Source: Citrobacter amalonaticus
Lineage (GTDB): Bacteria > Pseudomonadota > Gammaproteobacteria > Enterobacterales > Enterobacteriaceae
DNA: 64,000 nt
Direction of reading: 5' to 3'
Assembly: GCF_018323885.1 (NCBI RefSeq)
Contig: NZ_AP024585.1
Coordinates: 1,054,001 to 1,118,000, forward strand
Shown here: positions 13,053-26,400 of the stretch, piece after piece
Position numbering within the stretch: the first letter of the stretch is position 1
Layout of the letters: every line of letters starts with the position of its first letter
Program-made: the position numbers and the translations under genes
Notes under the pieces: generated by a model
Told to the model about the DNA's origin: nothing
Databases searched by the model: none
Seen by the model: only the letters and a program-made list of their open reading frames with translations

Positions 13053-13080
13053 AAGCCGTGGTTTGACACGGCTTTTTTGT
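13053..13080 (+). terminator. Terminator downstream of dxr
   Basis: AAGCCGTGGTTTGACACGGCTTTTTTGT: stem AGCCGTG/CACGGCT, short loop and a T6 run. It lies in the 313-nt dxr-uppS gap. The rest of that gap is the ERIC copy and about 55 nt before uppS where I see no clear promoter. Confidence 0.88.
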
Positions 13081-13082
13081 GG

Positions 13083-13206
13083 ATGCACAAAATCATTCAG
13101 GTTGCATCAAGGTGGCAAGTGAATGAGTTTCCAGGCGCATACAAAGAGTATGTGACTGAGGCGAATGATCACAGCCAACGAAGAGGCAGCCTGAAGGATG
13201 AAGAGC
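13083..13206 (+). repeat. ERIC element (dxr-uppS gap)
   Basis: A diverged copy of the ERIC palindrome: left arm CATTCAGGTTGCATCAAGGTGG, core CCAGGCGCATACAAAGAGTATGTGACTGAGG, right arm CAACGAAGAGGCAGCCTGAAGGATGAAG. Same orientation as the two upstream copies and clearly related to the one at 10933. Confidence 0.82.
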
Positions 13207-13263
13207 AAAAGGCTTCAGTATTCCTGAGTACCGCTAAATCCTTTCAGGGACTATAAACGCGTT

Positions 13264-14022
13264 ATGTTGTCTGCAACTCAACCAGTAAGCGAAAATTTGC
13301 CTGCACATGGCTGTCGCCATGTCGCGATCATTATGGATGGCAATGGTCGCTGGGCGAAAAAGCAAGGGAAGATTCGCGCATTTGGGCATAAGGCCGGAGC
13401 GAAATCCGTCCGCCGTGCCGTCTCTTTTGCTGCCAACAATGGTATTGATGCGTTAACGCTGTATGCCTTTAGTAGTGAAAACTGGAACCGACCGGCGCAG
13501 GAAGTGAGTGCGTTAATGGAGCTATTTGTGTGGGCGCTTGATAGTGAAGTGAAAAGCCTGCATCGCCATAACGTCCGCCTGCGCATTATTGGCGACACCA
13601 GTCGATTTAACTCGCGTTTGCAAGAACGTATTCGTAAGTCCGAAGCGCTTACCGCCCAGAATACCGGGCTGACGCTGAATATTGCGGCGAATTACGGCGG
13701 ACGTTGGGACATTGTCCAGGGAGTCAGACAACTGGCAGAACAGGTGCAGGAAGGTTTACTGCGTCCTGATCAGATTGATGAAGACATGCTCAACCAACAA
13801 ATCTGTATGCATGAACTGGCTCCGGTGGATTTAGTAATTAGGACTGGGGGAGAGCATCGAATAAGTAACTTTTTGCTTTGGCAAATTGCCTATGCCGAAC
13901 TTTACTTTACAGATGTTCTTTGGCCCGATTTCGATGAACAAGACTTTGAAGGTGCACTGCATGCCTTTGCTAATCGAGAGCGTCGTTTCGGCGGCACCGA
14001 GCCCGGTGATGACAAAGCCTGA
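13264..14022 (+). CDS. uppS: Undecaprenyl diphosphate synthase
   Basis: Adds eight isopentenyl units in cis to farnesyl diphosphate, making the C55 carrier for peptidoglycan and O-antigen. The 252-aa protein has the signature [13 protein letters not shown] at residues 23-35 with the Mg-binding Asp25. The C-terminal [15 protein letters not shown] and RERRFGG contain the diphosphate-binding arginines. It is one residue shorter at the N-terminus than the E. coli protein, which starts MMLSATQ. The gene opens the envelope run uppS-cdsA-rseP-bamA-skp-lpxD-fabZ-lpxA-lpxB, with 12 nt to cdsA. Confidence 0.97.
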   Translation: MLSATQPVSENLPAHGCRHVAIIMDGNGRWAKKQGKIRAFGHKAGAKSVRRAVSFAANNGIDALTLYAFSSENWNRPAQEVSALMELFVWALDSEVKSLHRHNVRLRIIGDTSRFNSRLQERIRKSEALTAQNTGLTLNIAANYGGRWDIVQGVRQLAEQVQEGLLRPDQIDEDMLNQQICMHELAPVDLVIRTGGEHRISNFLLWQIAYAELYFTDVLWPDFDEQDFEGALHAFANRERRFGGTEPGDDKA

Positions 14023-14034
14023 TGGGGGTCGCTT

Positions 14035-14892
14035 TTGCTGAAGTATCGCCTAATTTCTGCTTTCGTTTTAATACCCGTGGTCATCGCGGCGCTGTTTCTG
14101 CTGCCGCCGGTGGGGTTCGCCATTGTGACGTTGGTTGTTTGTATGCTGGCCGCGTGGGAATGGGGACAGTTAAGCGGTTTTGCCACGCGCACGCAACGCG
14201 TCTGGCTGGCGGTGCTGTGTGGGCTATTGCTCGCACTGATGCTGTTTCTGTTGCCGGAATATCATCATAATATTCATCAGCCGATGGTCGAAGCCTCGTT
14301 GTGGGCATCGCTGGGCTGGTGGGTTGTTGCGTTAGTGCTGGTGTTTTTTTACCCCGACTCGGCGACGATCTGGCGTAATTCGAAGACATTACGCATAATT
14401 TTTGGCGTGCTCACGATCGTTCCCTTCTTCTGGGGAATGCTGGCGCTGCGTGCATGGCACTATGACGAGAATCATTACAGTGGCGCAATATGGCTGCTCT
14501 ATGTCATGATCCTGGTCTGGGGGGCGGACTCCGGGGCGTATATGTTTGGCAAACTGTTTGGCAAACATAAACTGGCGCCGAAAGTGTCGCCGGGGAAAAC
14601 CTGGCAGGGCTTTTTTGGTGGCCTTGCCACAGCGGCTGTGATCTCCTGGGGTTACGGCATGTGGGCGAATCTGGATGTTGCGCCTGTCACCTTATTAATC
14701 TGTTCTATTGTCGCTGCGCTGGCCTCCGTGCTGGGCGATCTGACTGAGAGCATGTTTAAGCGTGAAGCAGGAATTAAAGACAGCGGTCATTTGATTCCAG
14801 GACACGGTGGTATTCTGGACCGTATTGACAGCCTGACGGCGGCAGTACCGGTCTTTGCTTGCCTGTTGTTACTGGTATTCAAGACGCTTTAA
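14035..14892 (+). CDS. cdsA: CdsA phosphatidate cytidylyltransferase
   Basis: Inner-membrane enzyme making CDP-diacylglycerol from phosphatidic acid and CTP, the branch point of phospholipid synthesis. The 285-aa protein has about eight hydrophobic segments. The family signature [22 protein letters not shown] lies near residues 240-260 and holds the metal-binding residues. The start is TTG at 14035: it gives the E. coli length, starts with [10 protein letters not shown], and GGGGGTCG lies about 8-15 nt upstream. An overlapping ATG at 14022 is in another frame. A rare TTG start may limit expression. Confidence 0.96.
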   Translation: MLKYRLISAFVLIPVVIAALFLLPPVGFAIVTLVVCMLAAWEWGQLSGFATRTQRVWLAVLCGLLLALMLFLLPEYHHNIHQPMVEASLWASLGWWVVALVLVFFYPDSATIWRNSKTLRIIFGVLTIVPFFWGMLALRAWHYDENHYSGAIWLLYVMILVWGADSGAYMFGKLFGKHKLAPKVSPGKTWQGFFGGLATAAVISWGYGMWANLDVAPVTLLICSIVAALASVLGDLTESMFKREAGIKDSGHLIPGHGGILDRIDSLTAAVPVFACLLLLVFKTL

Positions 14893-14903
14893 CGGAAGGT
14901 TTT

Positions 14904-16256
14904 ATGCTGAGTATTCTCTGGAATCTGGCTGCATTCATTGTCGCACTGGGTGTGCTGATCACCGTGCATGAATTTGGTCATTTCTGGGTTGCCCGGCGCT
15001 GCGGTGTCCGTGTCGAGCGCTTTTCCATTGGATTTGGTAAAGCGCTCTGGCGCCGTACCGATCGGTCTGGGACCGAATATGTCATCGCCCTGATCCCGCT
15101 GGGCGGCTATGTCAAAATGCTGGATGAGCGCGCGGAACCGGTGATCCCGGAGCTGCGCCACCACGCTTTCAACAATAAAACCGTCGGCCAGCGCGCCGCG
15201 ATCATTGCCGCCGGTCCGGTTGCCAATTTCCTCTTTGCCATCTTCGCTTACTGGCTGGTGTTTATCATCGGCGTCCCCGGTGTTCGTCCGGTTGTTGGTG
15301 AAATTACGCCCAACTCGATTGCCGCTCAGGCGCAAATTATTCCTGGCACGGAACTTAAAGCCGTTGATGGTATCGAAACCCCTGATTGGGACGCAGTGCG
15401 TTTACAGTTGGTCGCAAAAATTGGCGACGAACAGACGACAATCAGCGTGGCGCCTTTCGGCAGCAACCAGCGACAGGAAAAAACGCTGGATTTGCGGCAG
15501 TGGGCATTTGAGCCTGATAAGGAAGATCCTGTATCTTCTTTAGGGATTCGACCGCGCGGACCACAGATTGAACCGGTGCTGTCAGAAGTCCAGGCTCAGT
15601 CCGCCGCAAGTAAGGCGGGTTTGCAAGCTGGCGACAGGATCGTTAAAGTCGATGGTCAACCGCTAACGCAGTGGATGACGTTCGTGAACCTGGTGCGCGA
15701 TAATCCGGGTCAGCCATTAGCGCTGGAAATTGAAAGGCAGGGCAGTGCCTTGTCTTTAACATTAATTCCGGATTCGAAACCGGGTAATGGGAAGGCAGAA
15801 GGGTTTGCCGGTGTTGTGCCGAAAATCATTCCTCTGCCGGATGAGTACAAGACAGTACGCCAGTATGGACCATTCAGCGCCATTGCACAGGCCACGGATA
15901 AAACGTGGCAGTTGATGAAGCTGACGGTCAGTATGCTGGGAAAATTGATAACCGGTGATGTGAAACTGAACAACCTCAGTGGGCCGATTTCTATCGCTCA
16001 GGGGGCTGGGATGTCAGCGGAGTTCGGGGTGATTTATTATCTGATGTTCCTTGCGCTGATTAGCGTGAACTTAGGGATAATCAACCTGTTTCCGTTGCCC
16101 GTTCTTGACGGGGGGCATCTGCTGTTCCTGGCGATTGAAAAGCTTAAGGGCGGACCGGTATCCGAGCGGGTTCAAGACTTTAGTTATCGCATTGGCTCGA
16201 TATTGCTGGTGCTGTTAATGGGGCTTGCACTTTTCAATGATTTCTCTCGGTTGTAA
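14904..16256 (+). CDS. rseP: RseP site-2 intramembrane metalloprotease
   Basis: Cleaves the transmembrane segment of RseA after DegS, releasing sigma-E; also degrades remnant signal peptides. The 450-aa protein shows the zinc motif HEFGH at residues 22-26 within the first membrane helix and the second site [13 protein letters not shown] near 395-407. Two periplasmic PDZ domains lie between (about 115-310). I chose the ATG at 14904 with AAGG upstream, giving the E. coli length. Being next to bamA and skp puts a sigma-E activator in the same unit as sigma-E target genes. Confidence 0.97.
   Translation: MLSILWNLAAFIVALGVLITVHEFGHFWVARRCGVRVERFSIGFGKALWRRTDRSGTEYVIALIPLGGYVKMLDERAEPVIPELRHHAFNNKTVGQRAAIIAAGPVANFLFAIFAYWLVFIIGVPGVRPVVGEITPNSIAAQAQIIPGTELKAVDGIETPDWDAVRLQLVAKIGDEQTTISVAPFGSNQRQEKTLDLRQWAFEPDKEDPVSSLGIRPRGPQIEPVLSEVQAQSAASKAGLQAGDRIVKVDGQPLTQWMTFVNLVRDNPGQPLALEIERQGSALSLTLIPDSKPGNGKAEGFAGVVPKIIPLPDEYKTVRQYGPFSAIAQATDKTWQLMKLTVSMLGKLITGDVKLNNLSGPISIAQGAGMSAEFGVIYYLMFLALISVNLGIINLFPLPVLDGGHLLFLAIEKLKGGPVSERVQDFSYRIGSILLVLLMGLALFNDFSRL
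15350..15378 (+). promoter_or_regulatory. Candidate sigma-E promoter inside rseP driving bamA
   Basis: GGAACTT (15350-15356) is a perfect sigma-E -35. After 16 bp comes TCGAAA (15373-15378), an acceptable -10. It lies about 910 nt upstream of the bamA start, inside rseP. E. coli bamA is a known sigma-E target, and I recall its promoter being mapped within rseP. The assignment is by motif only. Confidence 0.5.
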
Positions 16257-16269
16257 GAGAGTTAGTTAG

Positions 16270-18717
<2,448 letters not shown>

Positions 18718-18762
18718 TTGTTCTTCGCAAAGGAATGTAATGGTAGTGTAGCGATGACTTAA

Positions 18763-18819
18763 GGCGATCATCTTGCATGGGATCGCCTGGCCACGCAAAG
18801 AACTGCACCTTCGGGTGCA
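18763..18819 (+). promoter_or_regulatory. Two hairpins in the bamA-skp gap
   Basis: GGCGATC (18763-18769) pairs with GATCGCC (18781-18787). A UUCG tetraloop hairpin, TGCACC-TTCG-GGTGCA, lies at 18804-18819. No T run follows either stem, so they look like mRNA-stabilising or translation-modulating structures, not terminators. Confidence 0.5.
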
Positions 18820-18842
18820 AATGGGATGGTAAGGAGTTTATT

Positions 18843-19328
18843 GTGAAAAAGTGGTTATTAGCGGCAGGTCTCGGTTTAGCAATGGTTACGTCTGCACAGG
18901 CTGCTGACAAAATTGCTATCGTCAACATGGGTAGCCTGTTCCAGCAGGTTGCACAGAAGACCGGTGTTTCCAACACGTTGGAAAATGAGTTTAAAGGCCG
19001 CGCGAGCGAACTGCAGCGTATGGAATCCGATCTGCAATCTAAAATGCAGCGTCTGCAGTCCATGAAAGCGGGCAGCGATCGTACTAAGCTGGAAAAAGAC
19101 GTGATGGCTCAGCGCCAGACCTTCTCTCAGAAAGCGCAGGCTTTTGAGCAGGATCGTGCACGTCGTTCCAACGAAGAACGTGGCAAACTGGTTACCCGTA
19201 TCCAGACTGCAGTGAAATCTGTTGCGAGCAGCCAGAGCATCGATCTGGTCGTTGACGCAAACACCGTTGCTTATAACAGCAGCGATGTAAAAGACATCAC
19301 CGCTGACGTACTGAAACAGGTTAAATAA
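18843..19328 (+). CDS. skp: Skp periplasmic chaperone
   Basis: Trimeric jellyfish-shaped chaperone that holds unfolded outer-membrane proteins on their way to BAM. The 161-aa precursor has a signal peptide cleaved at AQA-ADK (residue 20). The mature part starts with a short beta segment ([11 protein letters not shown]). Then comes a long charged coiled coil (about 45-125) and a C-terminal beta segment. The start is GTG at 18843, preceded by AAGGAG; the upstream in-frame ATG at 18777 would bury the signal peptide. Located between bamA and lpxD. Confidence 0.98.
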   Translation: MKKWLLAAGLGLAMVTSAQAADKIAIVNMGSLFQQVAQKTGVSNTLENEFKGRASELQRMESDLQSKMQRLQSMKAGSDRTKLEKDVMAQRQTFSQKAQAFEQDRARRSNEERGKLVTRIQTAVKSVASSQSIDLVVDANTVAYNSSDVKDITADVLKQVK

Positions 19329-19331
19329 GTA

Positions 19332-20357
19332 ATGCCTTCAATTCGACTGGCTGATTTAGCAGAACAGTTGGATGCAGAATTACACGGTGATGGCGATATC
19401 GTCATCACCGGCGTTGCGTCCATGCAATCTGCGCAAACGGGTCACATCACCTTCATGGTGAATCCAAAATACCGTGAGCACCTGGCCTTATGCCAGGCGT
19501 CTGCCGTTGTCATGACGCAGGACGATCTTCCTTTTGCTAAGAGTGCTGCGCTGGTAGTGAAAAATCCTTACCTGACGTATGCGCGAATGGCGCAAATTTT
19601 AGATACCACGCCGCAGCCGGCACAGAACATTGCACCGAGTGCAGTGGTTGATGCGACGGCAACGCTGGGTAGCAATGTTTCAATTGGCGCAAATGCGGTG
19701 ATTGAGTCTGGCGTGGAGCTTGGCGATAACGTGGTTATCGGCCCGGGCTGCTTCGTCGGGAAAAATACGAAAATTGGGGCCGGTTCGCGTCTGTGGGCGA
19801 ATGTATCGGTTTACCACGACATTCAGATCGGTGAGAATTGCCTGATCCAGTCCAGTACGGTCATCGGTGCTGACGGTTTTGGCTATGCCAACGATCGCGG
19901 CAACTGGGTGAAGATCCCGCAGTTAGGTCGCGTTATTATTGGCGATCGTGTGGAGATCGGCGCCTGTACCACCATCGACCGTGGCGCGCTGGATGATACT
20001 GTGATCGGCAATGGGGTTATCATTGATAACCAGTGTCAGATTGCACATAACGTTGTGATTGGCGACAATACGGCAGTTGCCGGTGGCGTCATCATGGCGG
20101 GTAGCCTGAAGATTGGCCGTTATTGCATGATCGGCGGTGCCAGCGTAATCAACGGGCATATGGAAATATGCGACAAGGTTACCGTGACGGGCATGGGAAT
20201 GGTGATGCGTCCCATCACTGAACCTGGCGTCTATTCCTCAGGCATTCCGCTGCAACCTAATAAAGTATGGCGTAAGACAGCCGCACTGGTGATGAACATT
20301 GATGATATGAGCAAGCGCCTCAAAGCCATTGAGCGCAAGGTTAATCAACAAGACTAA
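19332..20357 (+). CDS. lpxD: LpxD UDP-3-O-(3-hydroxymyristoyl)glucosamine N-acyltransferase
   Basis: Third step of lipid A synthesis: adds the N-linked hydroxymyristate from acyl-ACP. The 341-aa protein has an N-terminal uridine-binding domain (about 1-95). A left-handed beta-helix of hexapeptide repeats follows ([21 protein letters not shown] and on, about 110-300), then a C-terminal helix. The catalytic His lies in [13 protein letters not shown] near residue 240. It starts 3 nt after skp stops, so translation is likely coupled. Confidence 0.97.
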   Translation: MPSIRLADLAEQLDAELHGDGDIVITGVASMQSAQTGHITFMVNPKYREHLALCQASAVVMTQDDLPFAKSAALVVKNPYLTYARMAQILDTTPQPAQNIAPSAVVDATATLGSNVSIGANAVIESGVELGDNVVIGPGCFVGKNTKIGAGSRLWANVSVYHDIQIGENCLIQSSTVIGADGFGYANDRGNWVKIPQLGRVIIGDRVEIGACTTIDRGALDDTVIGNGVIIDNQCQIAHNVVIGDNTAVAGGVIMAGSLKIGRYCMIGGASVINGHMEICDKVTVTGMGMVMRPITEPGVYSSGIPLQPNKVWRKTAALVMNIDDMSKRLKAIERKVNQQD

Positions 20358-20460
20358 ACTCTCACCCGGTCACACATACTTTACGGCCTGTCGGCATTCA
20401 TACGATTGCGGCAGGCCGTGTTATTATTGGCTTTTAGCATATTTGGACAGGAAGAGTATT

Positions 20461-20916
20461 TTGACTACTAACACTCATACTCTGCATATTGAAGAGATTT
20501 TAGAACTTCTGCCGCACCGTTTTCCGTTTTTACTGGTTGATCGCGTGCTGGACTTTGAAGAAGGTCGTTTTCTGCGCGCAGTGAAAAATGTCTCCGTTAA
20601 CGAGCCGTTTTTCCAGGGGCATTTCCCGGGTAAACCGATTTTCCCTGGCGTGCTGATTCTGGAAGCCATGGCACAGGCTACCGGTATTCTGGCGTTTAAA
20701 AGCGTTGGTAAACTGGAGCCGGGAGAACTCTATTATTTCGCCGGTATCGATGAAGCGCGCTTTAAGCGTCCTGTCGTGCCAGGCGATCAGATGATCATGG
20801 AAGTCACTTTCGAGAAAACGCGCCGTGGCCTGACCCGCTTCAAAGGGGTTGCTCTGGTCGACGGTAAAGTAGTTTGCGAAGCAACGATGATGTGCGCTCG
20901 TAGCCGGGAGGCCTGA
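20461..20916 (+). CDS. fabZ: FabZ 3-hydroxyacyl-ACP dehydratase
   Basis: Dehydrates beta-hydroxyacyl-ACP in fatty-acid elongation. It competes with LpxA/LpxD for hydroxymyristoyl-ACP, so its clustering with them balances phospholipid against lipid A. The 151-aa hot-dog fold protein has catalytic His54 (FFQGHFPG) and Glu68 (ILEAMAQ). The start is TTG at 20461 with AGGAAGAG upstream, as in E. coli. An in-frame extension back to 20329 overlaps lpxD and lacks family similarity. It ends 3 nt before lpxA. Confidence 0.97.
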   Translation: MTTNTHTLHIEEILELLPHRFPFLLVDRVLDFEEGRFLRAVKNVSVNEPFFQGHFPGKPIFPGVLILEAMAQATGILAFKSVGKLEPGELYYFAGIDEARFKRPVVPGDQMIMEVTFEKTRRGLTRFKGVALVDGKVVCEATMMCARSREA

Positions 20917-20919
20917 TAC

Positions 20920-21708
20920 GTGATTGATAATTCCGCCTTTGTTCATCCGACCGCCATTGTGGAAGAGGGCGCTTCACTTGGCGCTAACGTTCACATTGGT
21001 CCTTTTTGCCTTGTTGGACCCCATGTTGAAATTGGTGAGGGTACCGTACTGAAGTCTCACGTTGTCGTGAATGGTCATACCAAAATTGGCCGCGATAACG
21101 AGATATATCAGTTCGCCTCCATTGGCGAAGTGAACCAGGATCTGAAATATGCTGGTGAACCGACCCGTGTGGAAATTGGCGATCGTAACCGCATTCGCGA
21201 AAGCGTTACCATTCATCGTGGCACAGTGCAGGGCGGTGGATTGACGAAGGTGGGCAGCGATAACTTACTGATGATCAATGCCCATGTGGCACACGATTGC
21301 ACAATAGGAGATCGCTGTATTCTGGCGAATAACGCTACGCTAGCGGGTCACGTCTCGCTGGATGATTATGTCATCATCGGTGGCATGACCGCTGTGCACC
21401 AGTTCTGCATTATTGGTGCACACGTGATGGTTGGCGGCTGTTCTGGCGTTGCTCAGGACGTTCCGCCGTACGTTATTGCGCAGGGCAACCACGCGACGCC
21501 GTTTGGCGTCAACATCGAAGGGCTGAAGCGTCGCGGATTTACTCGCGAAGCGATCACCGCCATCCGCAATGCTTACAAAGCGTTGTACCGTAGTGGCAAA
21601 ACGCTGGAAGATGTAAAACCGGAAATCGCCGAACTGGCGAAGCAGTATCCGGAAGTACAGGCGTTCAGCGATTTCTTTGCCCGCTCAACGCGCGGTCTGA
21701 TTCGTTAA
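20920..21708 (+). CDS. lpxA: LpxA UDP-N-acetylglucosamine acyltransferase
   Basis: First step of lipid A synthesis: O-acylates UDP-GlcNAc with hydroxymyristate from ACP. The 262-aa trimeric beta-helix protein shows hexapeptide repeats through residue 190 and a C-terminal helical domain that binds ACP. Catalytic His125 and neighbouring His122 are present in [11 protein letters not shown]. The start is GTG at 20920 after GGGAGG. The stop overlaps the lpxB start by one base, implying translational coupling. Confidence 0.98.
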   Translation: MIDNSAFVHPTAIVEEGASLGANVHIGPFCLVGPHVEIGEGTVLKSHVVVNGHTKIGRDNEIYQFASIGEVNQDLKYAGEPTRVEIGDRNRIRESVTIHRGTVQGGGLTKVGSDNLLMINAHVAHDCTIGDRCILANNATLAGHVSLDDYVIIGGMTAVHQFCIIGAHVMVGGCSGVAQDVPPYVIAQGNHATPFGVNIEGLKRRGFTREAITAIRNAYKALYRSGKTLEDVKPEIAELAKQYPEVQAFSDFFARSTRGLIR

Positions 21709-22856
21709 TGGCTGAGCAGCGCCCCTTAACGATTGCCCTGGTCGCCGGAGAAACCTCCGGCGATATTCTTGGTGCTGGCTTAATCCGGGCGCTGAAGGCG
21801 CGTGTTCCCGACGCGCGTTTTGTCGGCGTCGCAGGCCCACGTATGCAGGCCGAAGGCTGTGAAGCCTGGTATGAAATGGAAGAACTGGCGGTGATGGGCA
21901 TTGTGGAAGTGCTTGGACGCCTGCGTCGTCTGCTGCATATCCGCGCCGATCTGACTCGTCGATTCACTGAGCTGCAGCCCGATGTTTTCGTTGGTATAGA
22001 TGCACCCGATTTCAATATCACCCTCGAAGGGAATCTGAAAAAACAGGGTATCAAAACGATTCATTACGTCAGTCCGTCCGTCTGGGCGTGGCGACAGAAA
22101 CGCGTTTTCAAAATAGGCAGATCCACCAATATGGTTCTGGCTTTTCTGCCTTTCGAAAAAGCGTTTTACGACAAGTACAACGTGCCGTGCCGTTTTATCG
22201 GTCACACCATGGCGGACGCGATGCCTCTGGACCCGGATAAAAACGCGGCGCGAGATGTGCTGGGGATCCCCCGTGACGCGCACTGTCTGGCGTTATTACC
22301 CGGCAGTCGCGGTGCGGAAGTCGAAATGCTCAGTGCCGACTTCCTGAAAACGGCCCAATTGTTGCGCCAGACCTATCCTGATCTTGAGGTGGTGGTGCCA
22401 TTGGTGAACGCCAAACGGCGCGAGCAGTTTGAGCAGATCAAAGCAGAAGTCGCCCCGACGCTTTCCGTCCATATGTTGGATGGGATGGCGCGAGAAGCGA
22501 TGATTGCCAGCGATGCCGCGTTGCTGGCATCCGGTACCGCTGCGCTCGAGTGCATGCTGGCCAAATGCCCGATGGTGGTGGGATATCGCATGAAGCCCTT
22601 TACGTTCTGGCTGGCGAAGCGACTGGTGAAGACAGATTATGTCTCGCTGCCAAACCTGCTGGCGGGAAGGGAACTGGTGAAAGAGCTGTTGCAGGAAGAG
22701 TGCGAGCCGCAAAAGCTGGCTGAGGCGCTTCTTCCCTTACTGGCGAACGGTAAAACCAGTCATGCGATGCACGATACTTTCCGCGAACTGCATCAGCAGA
22801 TCCGCTGTAATGCTGATGAGCAGGCGGCGGATGCGGTCCTGGAGTTAGCACGATGA
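21708..22856 (+). CDS. lpxB: LpxB lipid A disaccharide synthase
   Basis: Condenses 2,3-diacylglucosamine-1-phosphate with its UDP form to give the tetraacyl disaccharide of lipid A. The 382-aa GT-B type glycosyltransferase has the N-terminal [14 protein letters not shown] and a sugar-nucleotide site with [14 protein letters not shown] near residue 200. A third conserved block is [21 protein letters not shown] near 273-292. It is peripheral at the inner membrane. It shares one base with lpxA and four bases (ATGA) with rnhB. Confidence 0.98.
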   Translation: MAEQRPLTIALVAGETSGDILGAGLIRALKARVPDARFVGVAGPRMQAEGCEAWYEMEELAVMGIVEVLGRLRRLLHIRADLTRRFTELQPDVFVGIDAPDFNITLEGNLKKQGIKTIHYVSPSVWAWRQKRVFKIGRSTNMVLAFLPFEKAFYDKYNVPCRFIGHTMADAMPLDPDKNAARDVLGIPRDAHCLALLPGSRGAEVEMLSADFLKTAQLLRQTYPDLEVVVPLVNAKRREQFEQIKAEVAPTLSVHMLDGMAREAMIASDAALLASGTAALECMLAKCPMVVGYRMKPFTFWLAKRLVKTDYVSLPNLLAGRELVKELLQEECEPQKLAEALLPLLANGKTSHAMHDTFRELHQQIRCNADEQAADAVLELAR

Positions 22857-23449
22857 TCGAATTTGTTTATCCACACACGCACTTAGTGGCGGGTGTGGAT
22901 GAAGTCGGACGTGGTCCGTTGGTTGGCGCGGTCGTTACCGCAGCCGTGATCCTCGACCCGGCTCGCCCGATTGTGGGTCTTAACGATTCCAAAAAATTAT
23001 CTGAAAAGCGCCGTCTGGCGCTGTATGACGAAATCAAAGAAAAAGCGTTGAGCTGGAGCCTCGGTCGTGCGGAACCGCACGAGATCGATGAGCTGAATAT
23101 ACTCCACGCCACGATGTTGGCCATGCAGCGAGCGGTGGCGGGGTTACATATTGCGCCGGAATATGTGCTGATCGATGGTAATCGCTGTCCGGCATTACCT
23201 GTGCCGTCTCTGGCGGTAGTGAAGGGCGACAGTCGGGTGGCGGAGATCAGCGCCGCGTCTATTCTTGCAAAAGTCACGCGTGACGCCGAAATGGCCGCGT
23301 TGGATAGCGTTTTCCCGCAATATGGTTTTGCCCAGCACAAAGGGTATCCAACCGCTTTCCATCTGGAAAAACTGGCTGAACATGGTGCAACGGAGCATCA
23401 CCGACGTAGTTTTGCTCCCGTTAAACGCGCACTGGGACTCGCGTCCTGA
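22853..23449 (+). CDS. rnhB: Ribonuclease HII
   Basis: Cleaves RNA of RNA/DNA hybrids and single ribonucleotides misincorporated into DNA. The 198-aa protein has the acidic active-site pair Asp16-Glu17 in [10 protein letters not shown] further catalytic Asp lies in [10 protein letters not shown] and another in [11 protein letters not shown]. It begins inside the lpxB stop (ATGA overlap) and lies 24 nt before dnaE. A repair nuclease placed directly before the replicative polymerase is a conserved arrangement. Confidence 0.97.
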   Translation: MIEFVYPHTHLVAGVDEVGRGPLVGAVVTAAVILDPARPIVGLNDSKKLSEKRRLALYDEIKEKALSWSLGRAEPHEIDELNILHATMLAMQRAVAGLHIAPEYVLIDGNRCPALPVPSLAVVKGDSRVAEISAASILAKVTRDAEMAALDSVFPQYGFAQHKGYPTAFHLEKLAEHGATEHHRRSFAPVKRALGLAS

Positions 23450-23473
23450 TTCTTGTGTCGAAGGAATCTGAAG

Positions 23474-26400
23474 ATGTCTGAACCTCGTTTCGTCCACCTG
23501 CGGGTGCACAGCGACTACTCCATGATCGATGGGCTGGCAAAAACCGGGCCGCTGGTGAAAAAGGCGGCCGCGTTGGGCATGCCTGCGCTGGCGATCACCG
23601 ATTTTACTAACCTCTGTGGTCTGGTGAAGTTCTACGGAGCGGGTCATGGCGCAGGGATTAAACCCATTGTTGGCGCTGATTTCCATGTTCAGAGCGAGCT
23701 GATGGGGGATGAACTGACGCATCTGACAGTGCTTGCCGCCAATAACACCGGGTACCAAAATCTTACCCTGCTGATATCCAAAGCTTATCAGCGCGGCTAT
23801 GGCGCGGCGGGACCGATCATCGACCGTGACTGGCTGATCGAACTGAAAGAAGGGTTGATCCTGCTTTCCGGCGGGCGCATGGGTGACGTCGGGCGCAGTC
23901 TGCTGCGCGGCAACGGCGCGCTGGTTGATGAGTGTGTCGCGTTCTATGAAGAACACTTCCCGGATCGTTACTTCCTTGAGCTTATCCGCACTGGTCGTCC
24001 CGATGAAGAGAACTATCTTCATGCTGCCGTTGCGCTGGCGGAAGCGCGCGGTTTGCCGGTGGTCGCCACCAACGACGTGCGCTTTATCAACAGTGATGAC
24101 TTTGACGCGCATGAAATTCGCGTTGCTATTCACGATGGTTTCACCCTCGACGATCCCAAACGTCCGCGTAATTACTCGCCGCAGCAATATATGCGCTCGG
24201 AAGAGGAGATGTGCGAACTCTTCTCTGATATTCCGGAAGCGTTGGAAAACACCGTTGAAATTGCCAAACGCTGTAACGTAACGGTACGTCTGGGCGAGTA
24301 TTTCCTGCCGCAGTTCCCGACCGGCGATATGACCACGGAAGATTTCCTGGTCCAGAAATCGAAAGAAGGGCTGGAAGAGCGTCTGGCCTTCTTATTCCCG
24401 GATGAAGCCGTGCGAAAAGAAAAGCGGCCGCCTTACGATGAACGTCTGGATATTGAACTGCAGGTGATCAACCAGATGGGGTTCCCGGGTTACTTCCTCA
24501 TCGTGATGGAATTTATCCAGTGGTCGAAAGATAACGGCGTGCCGGTAGGGCCAGGCCGTGGTTCCGGTGCGGGCTCGCTGGTGGCTTACGCGCTGAAAAT
24601 TACCGACCTCGACCCGCTGGAATTTGACCTGCTGTTCGAACGTTTCCTTAACCCGGAACGTGTCTCGATGCCTGACTTCGACGTTGACTTCTGTATGGAG
24701 AAACGCGACCAGGTGATTGAACACGTGGCCGACATGTACGGCCGTGATGCGGTATCGCAGATTATTACCTTCGGTACGATGGCGGCGAAAGCGGTGATCC
24801 GCGACGTGGGTCGCGTTCTGGGCCACCCGTACGGCTTTGTCGATCGTATTTCAAAACTGGTGCCCCCCGATCCGGGGATGACGCTGGCGAAAGCCTTCGA
24901 GGCTGAACCGCAACTGCCAGAAATCTACGAGGCAGATGAAGAGGTTAAAGCGCTGATCGACATGGCGCGTAAGCTGGAAGGCGTGACCCGAAACGCCGGT
25001 AAACACGCTGGTGGTGTGGTTATCGCCCCGACGAAAATCACCGATTTTGCGCCGCTGTACTGTGATGAACAGGGGCTGCATCCGGTTACCCAGTTTGATA
25101 AAAACGACGTGGAATATGCCGGCCTCGTGAAGTTCGACTTCCTTGGCTTGCGTACCCTCACTATCATTAACTGGGCGCTGGAGATGATTAACGCCCGCCG
25201 TGAAAAGAACGGTGAGCCGCCGCTGGATATTGCCGCTATCCCGCTGGACGATAAGAAAAGCTTCGATATGCTGCAACGCTCGGAAACCACGGCGGTCTTC
25301 CAGCTTGAATCCCGCGGCATGAAAGACCTGATTAAGCGTCTACAGCCTGACTGCTTCGAAGATATGATAGCCCTGGTGGCCCTGTTCCGTCCGGGGCCGT
25401 TGCAGTCCGGGATGGTAGATAACTTCATCGATCGTAAGCACGGGCGCGAAGAGATCTCCTATCCGGATGTGCAGTGGCAACACGAAAGCCTGAAACCAGT
25501 ACTGGAGCCAACCTACGGCATCATCCTGTATCAGGAACAGGTCATGCAGATTGCCCAGGTGCTTTCTGGCTATACTCTTGGCGGTGCGGATATGCTGCGT
25601 CGTGCGATGGGTAAGAAAAAGCCGGAAGAGATGGCCAAACAGCGCTCCATCTTTGAAGACGGCGCGAAGAAAAACGGTATTGACGGCGAACTGGCGATGA
25701 AAATCTTCGACCTGGTGGAGAAATTCGCCGGGTACGGGTTTAACAAATCGCACTCTGCTGCATACGCGCTGGTCTCTTACCAGACGCTGTGGCTGAAAGC
25801 GCACTATCCTGCTGAGTTTATGGCGGCGGTAATGACTGCCGATATGGATAACACCGAGAAGGTGGTAGGGCTGGTGGATGAATGCTGGCGTATGGGGCTG
25901 AAAATCCTGCCGCCGGATATCAACTCCGGGCTGTACCACTTCCACGTCAACGACGATGGCGAGATTGTCTACGGTATCGGCGCGATCAAAGGCGTGGGTG
26001 AAGGCCCGATCGAGGCGATCATTGAGGCGCGTAACAACGGCGGCTATTTCCGTGAGCTGTTTGATCTTTGCGCGCGCACCGATACCAAAAAGCTCAACCG
26101 GCGGGTGCTGGAAAAATTGATCATGTCCGGGGCCTTTGACAGGCTGGGGCCGCATCGTGCTGCGCTGATGAATTCGCTGGGCGATGCGCTGAAAGCCGCC
26201 GATCAGCACGCGAAAGCAGAAGCGATTGGTCAGGCAGATATGTTCGGCGTGCTGGCGGAAGAGCCGGAGCAAATTGAACAATCCTACGCCAGCTGCCAGC
26301 CGTGGCCAGAGCAGGTGGTGTTAGATGGGGAACGCGAAACGTTGGGGTTGTACCTGACGGGTCACCCGATCAACCAGTATTTGAAAGAAATTGAGCGCTA

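Noticed and set aside
14022..14270. 82-aa frame starting at the uppS stop (ATGGGGGTC)
   Set aside because: Out of frame with cdsA, which starts at the TTG at 14035 and has a full-length, conserved protein.
16069..16090. GAACTTA near the end of rseP as a sigma-E -35 for bamA
   Set aside because: No acceptable -10 at 15-17 bp spacing; the site at 15350 fits better.
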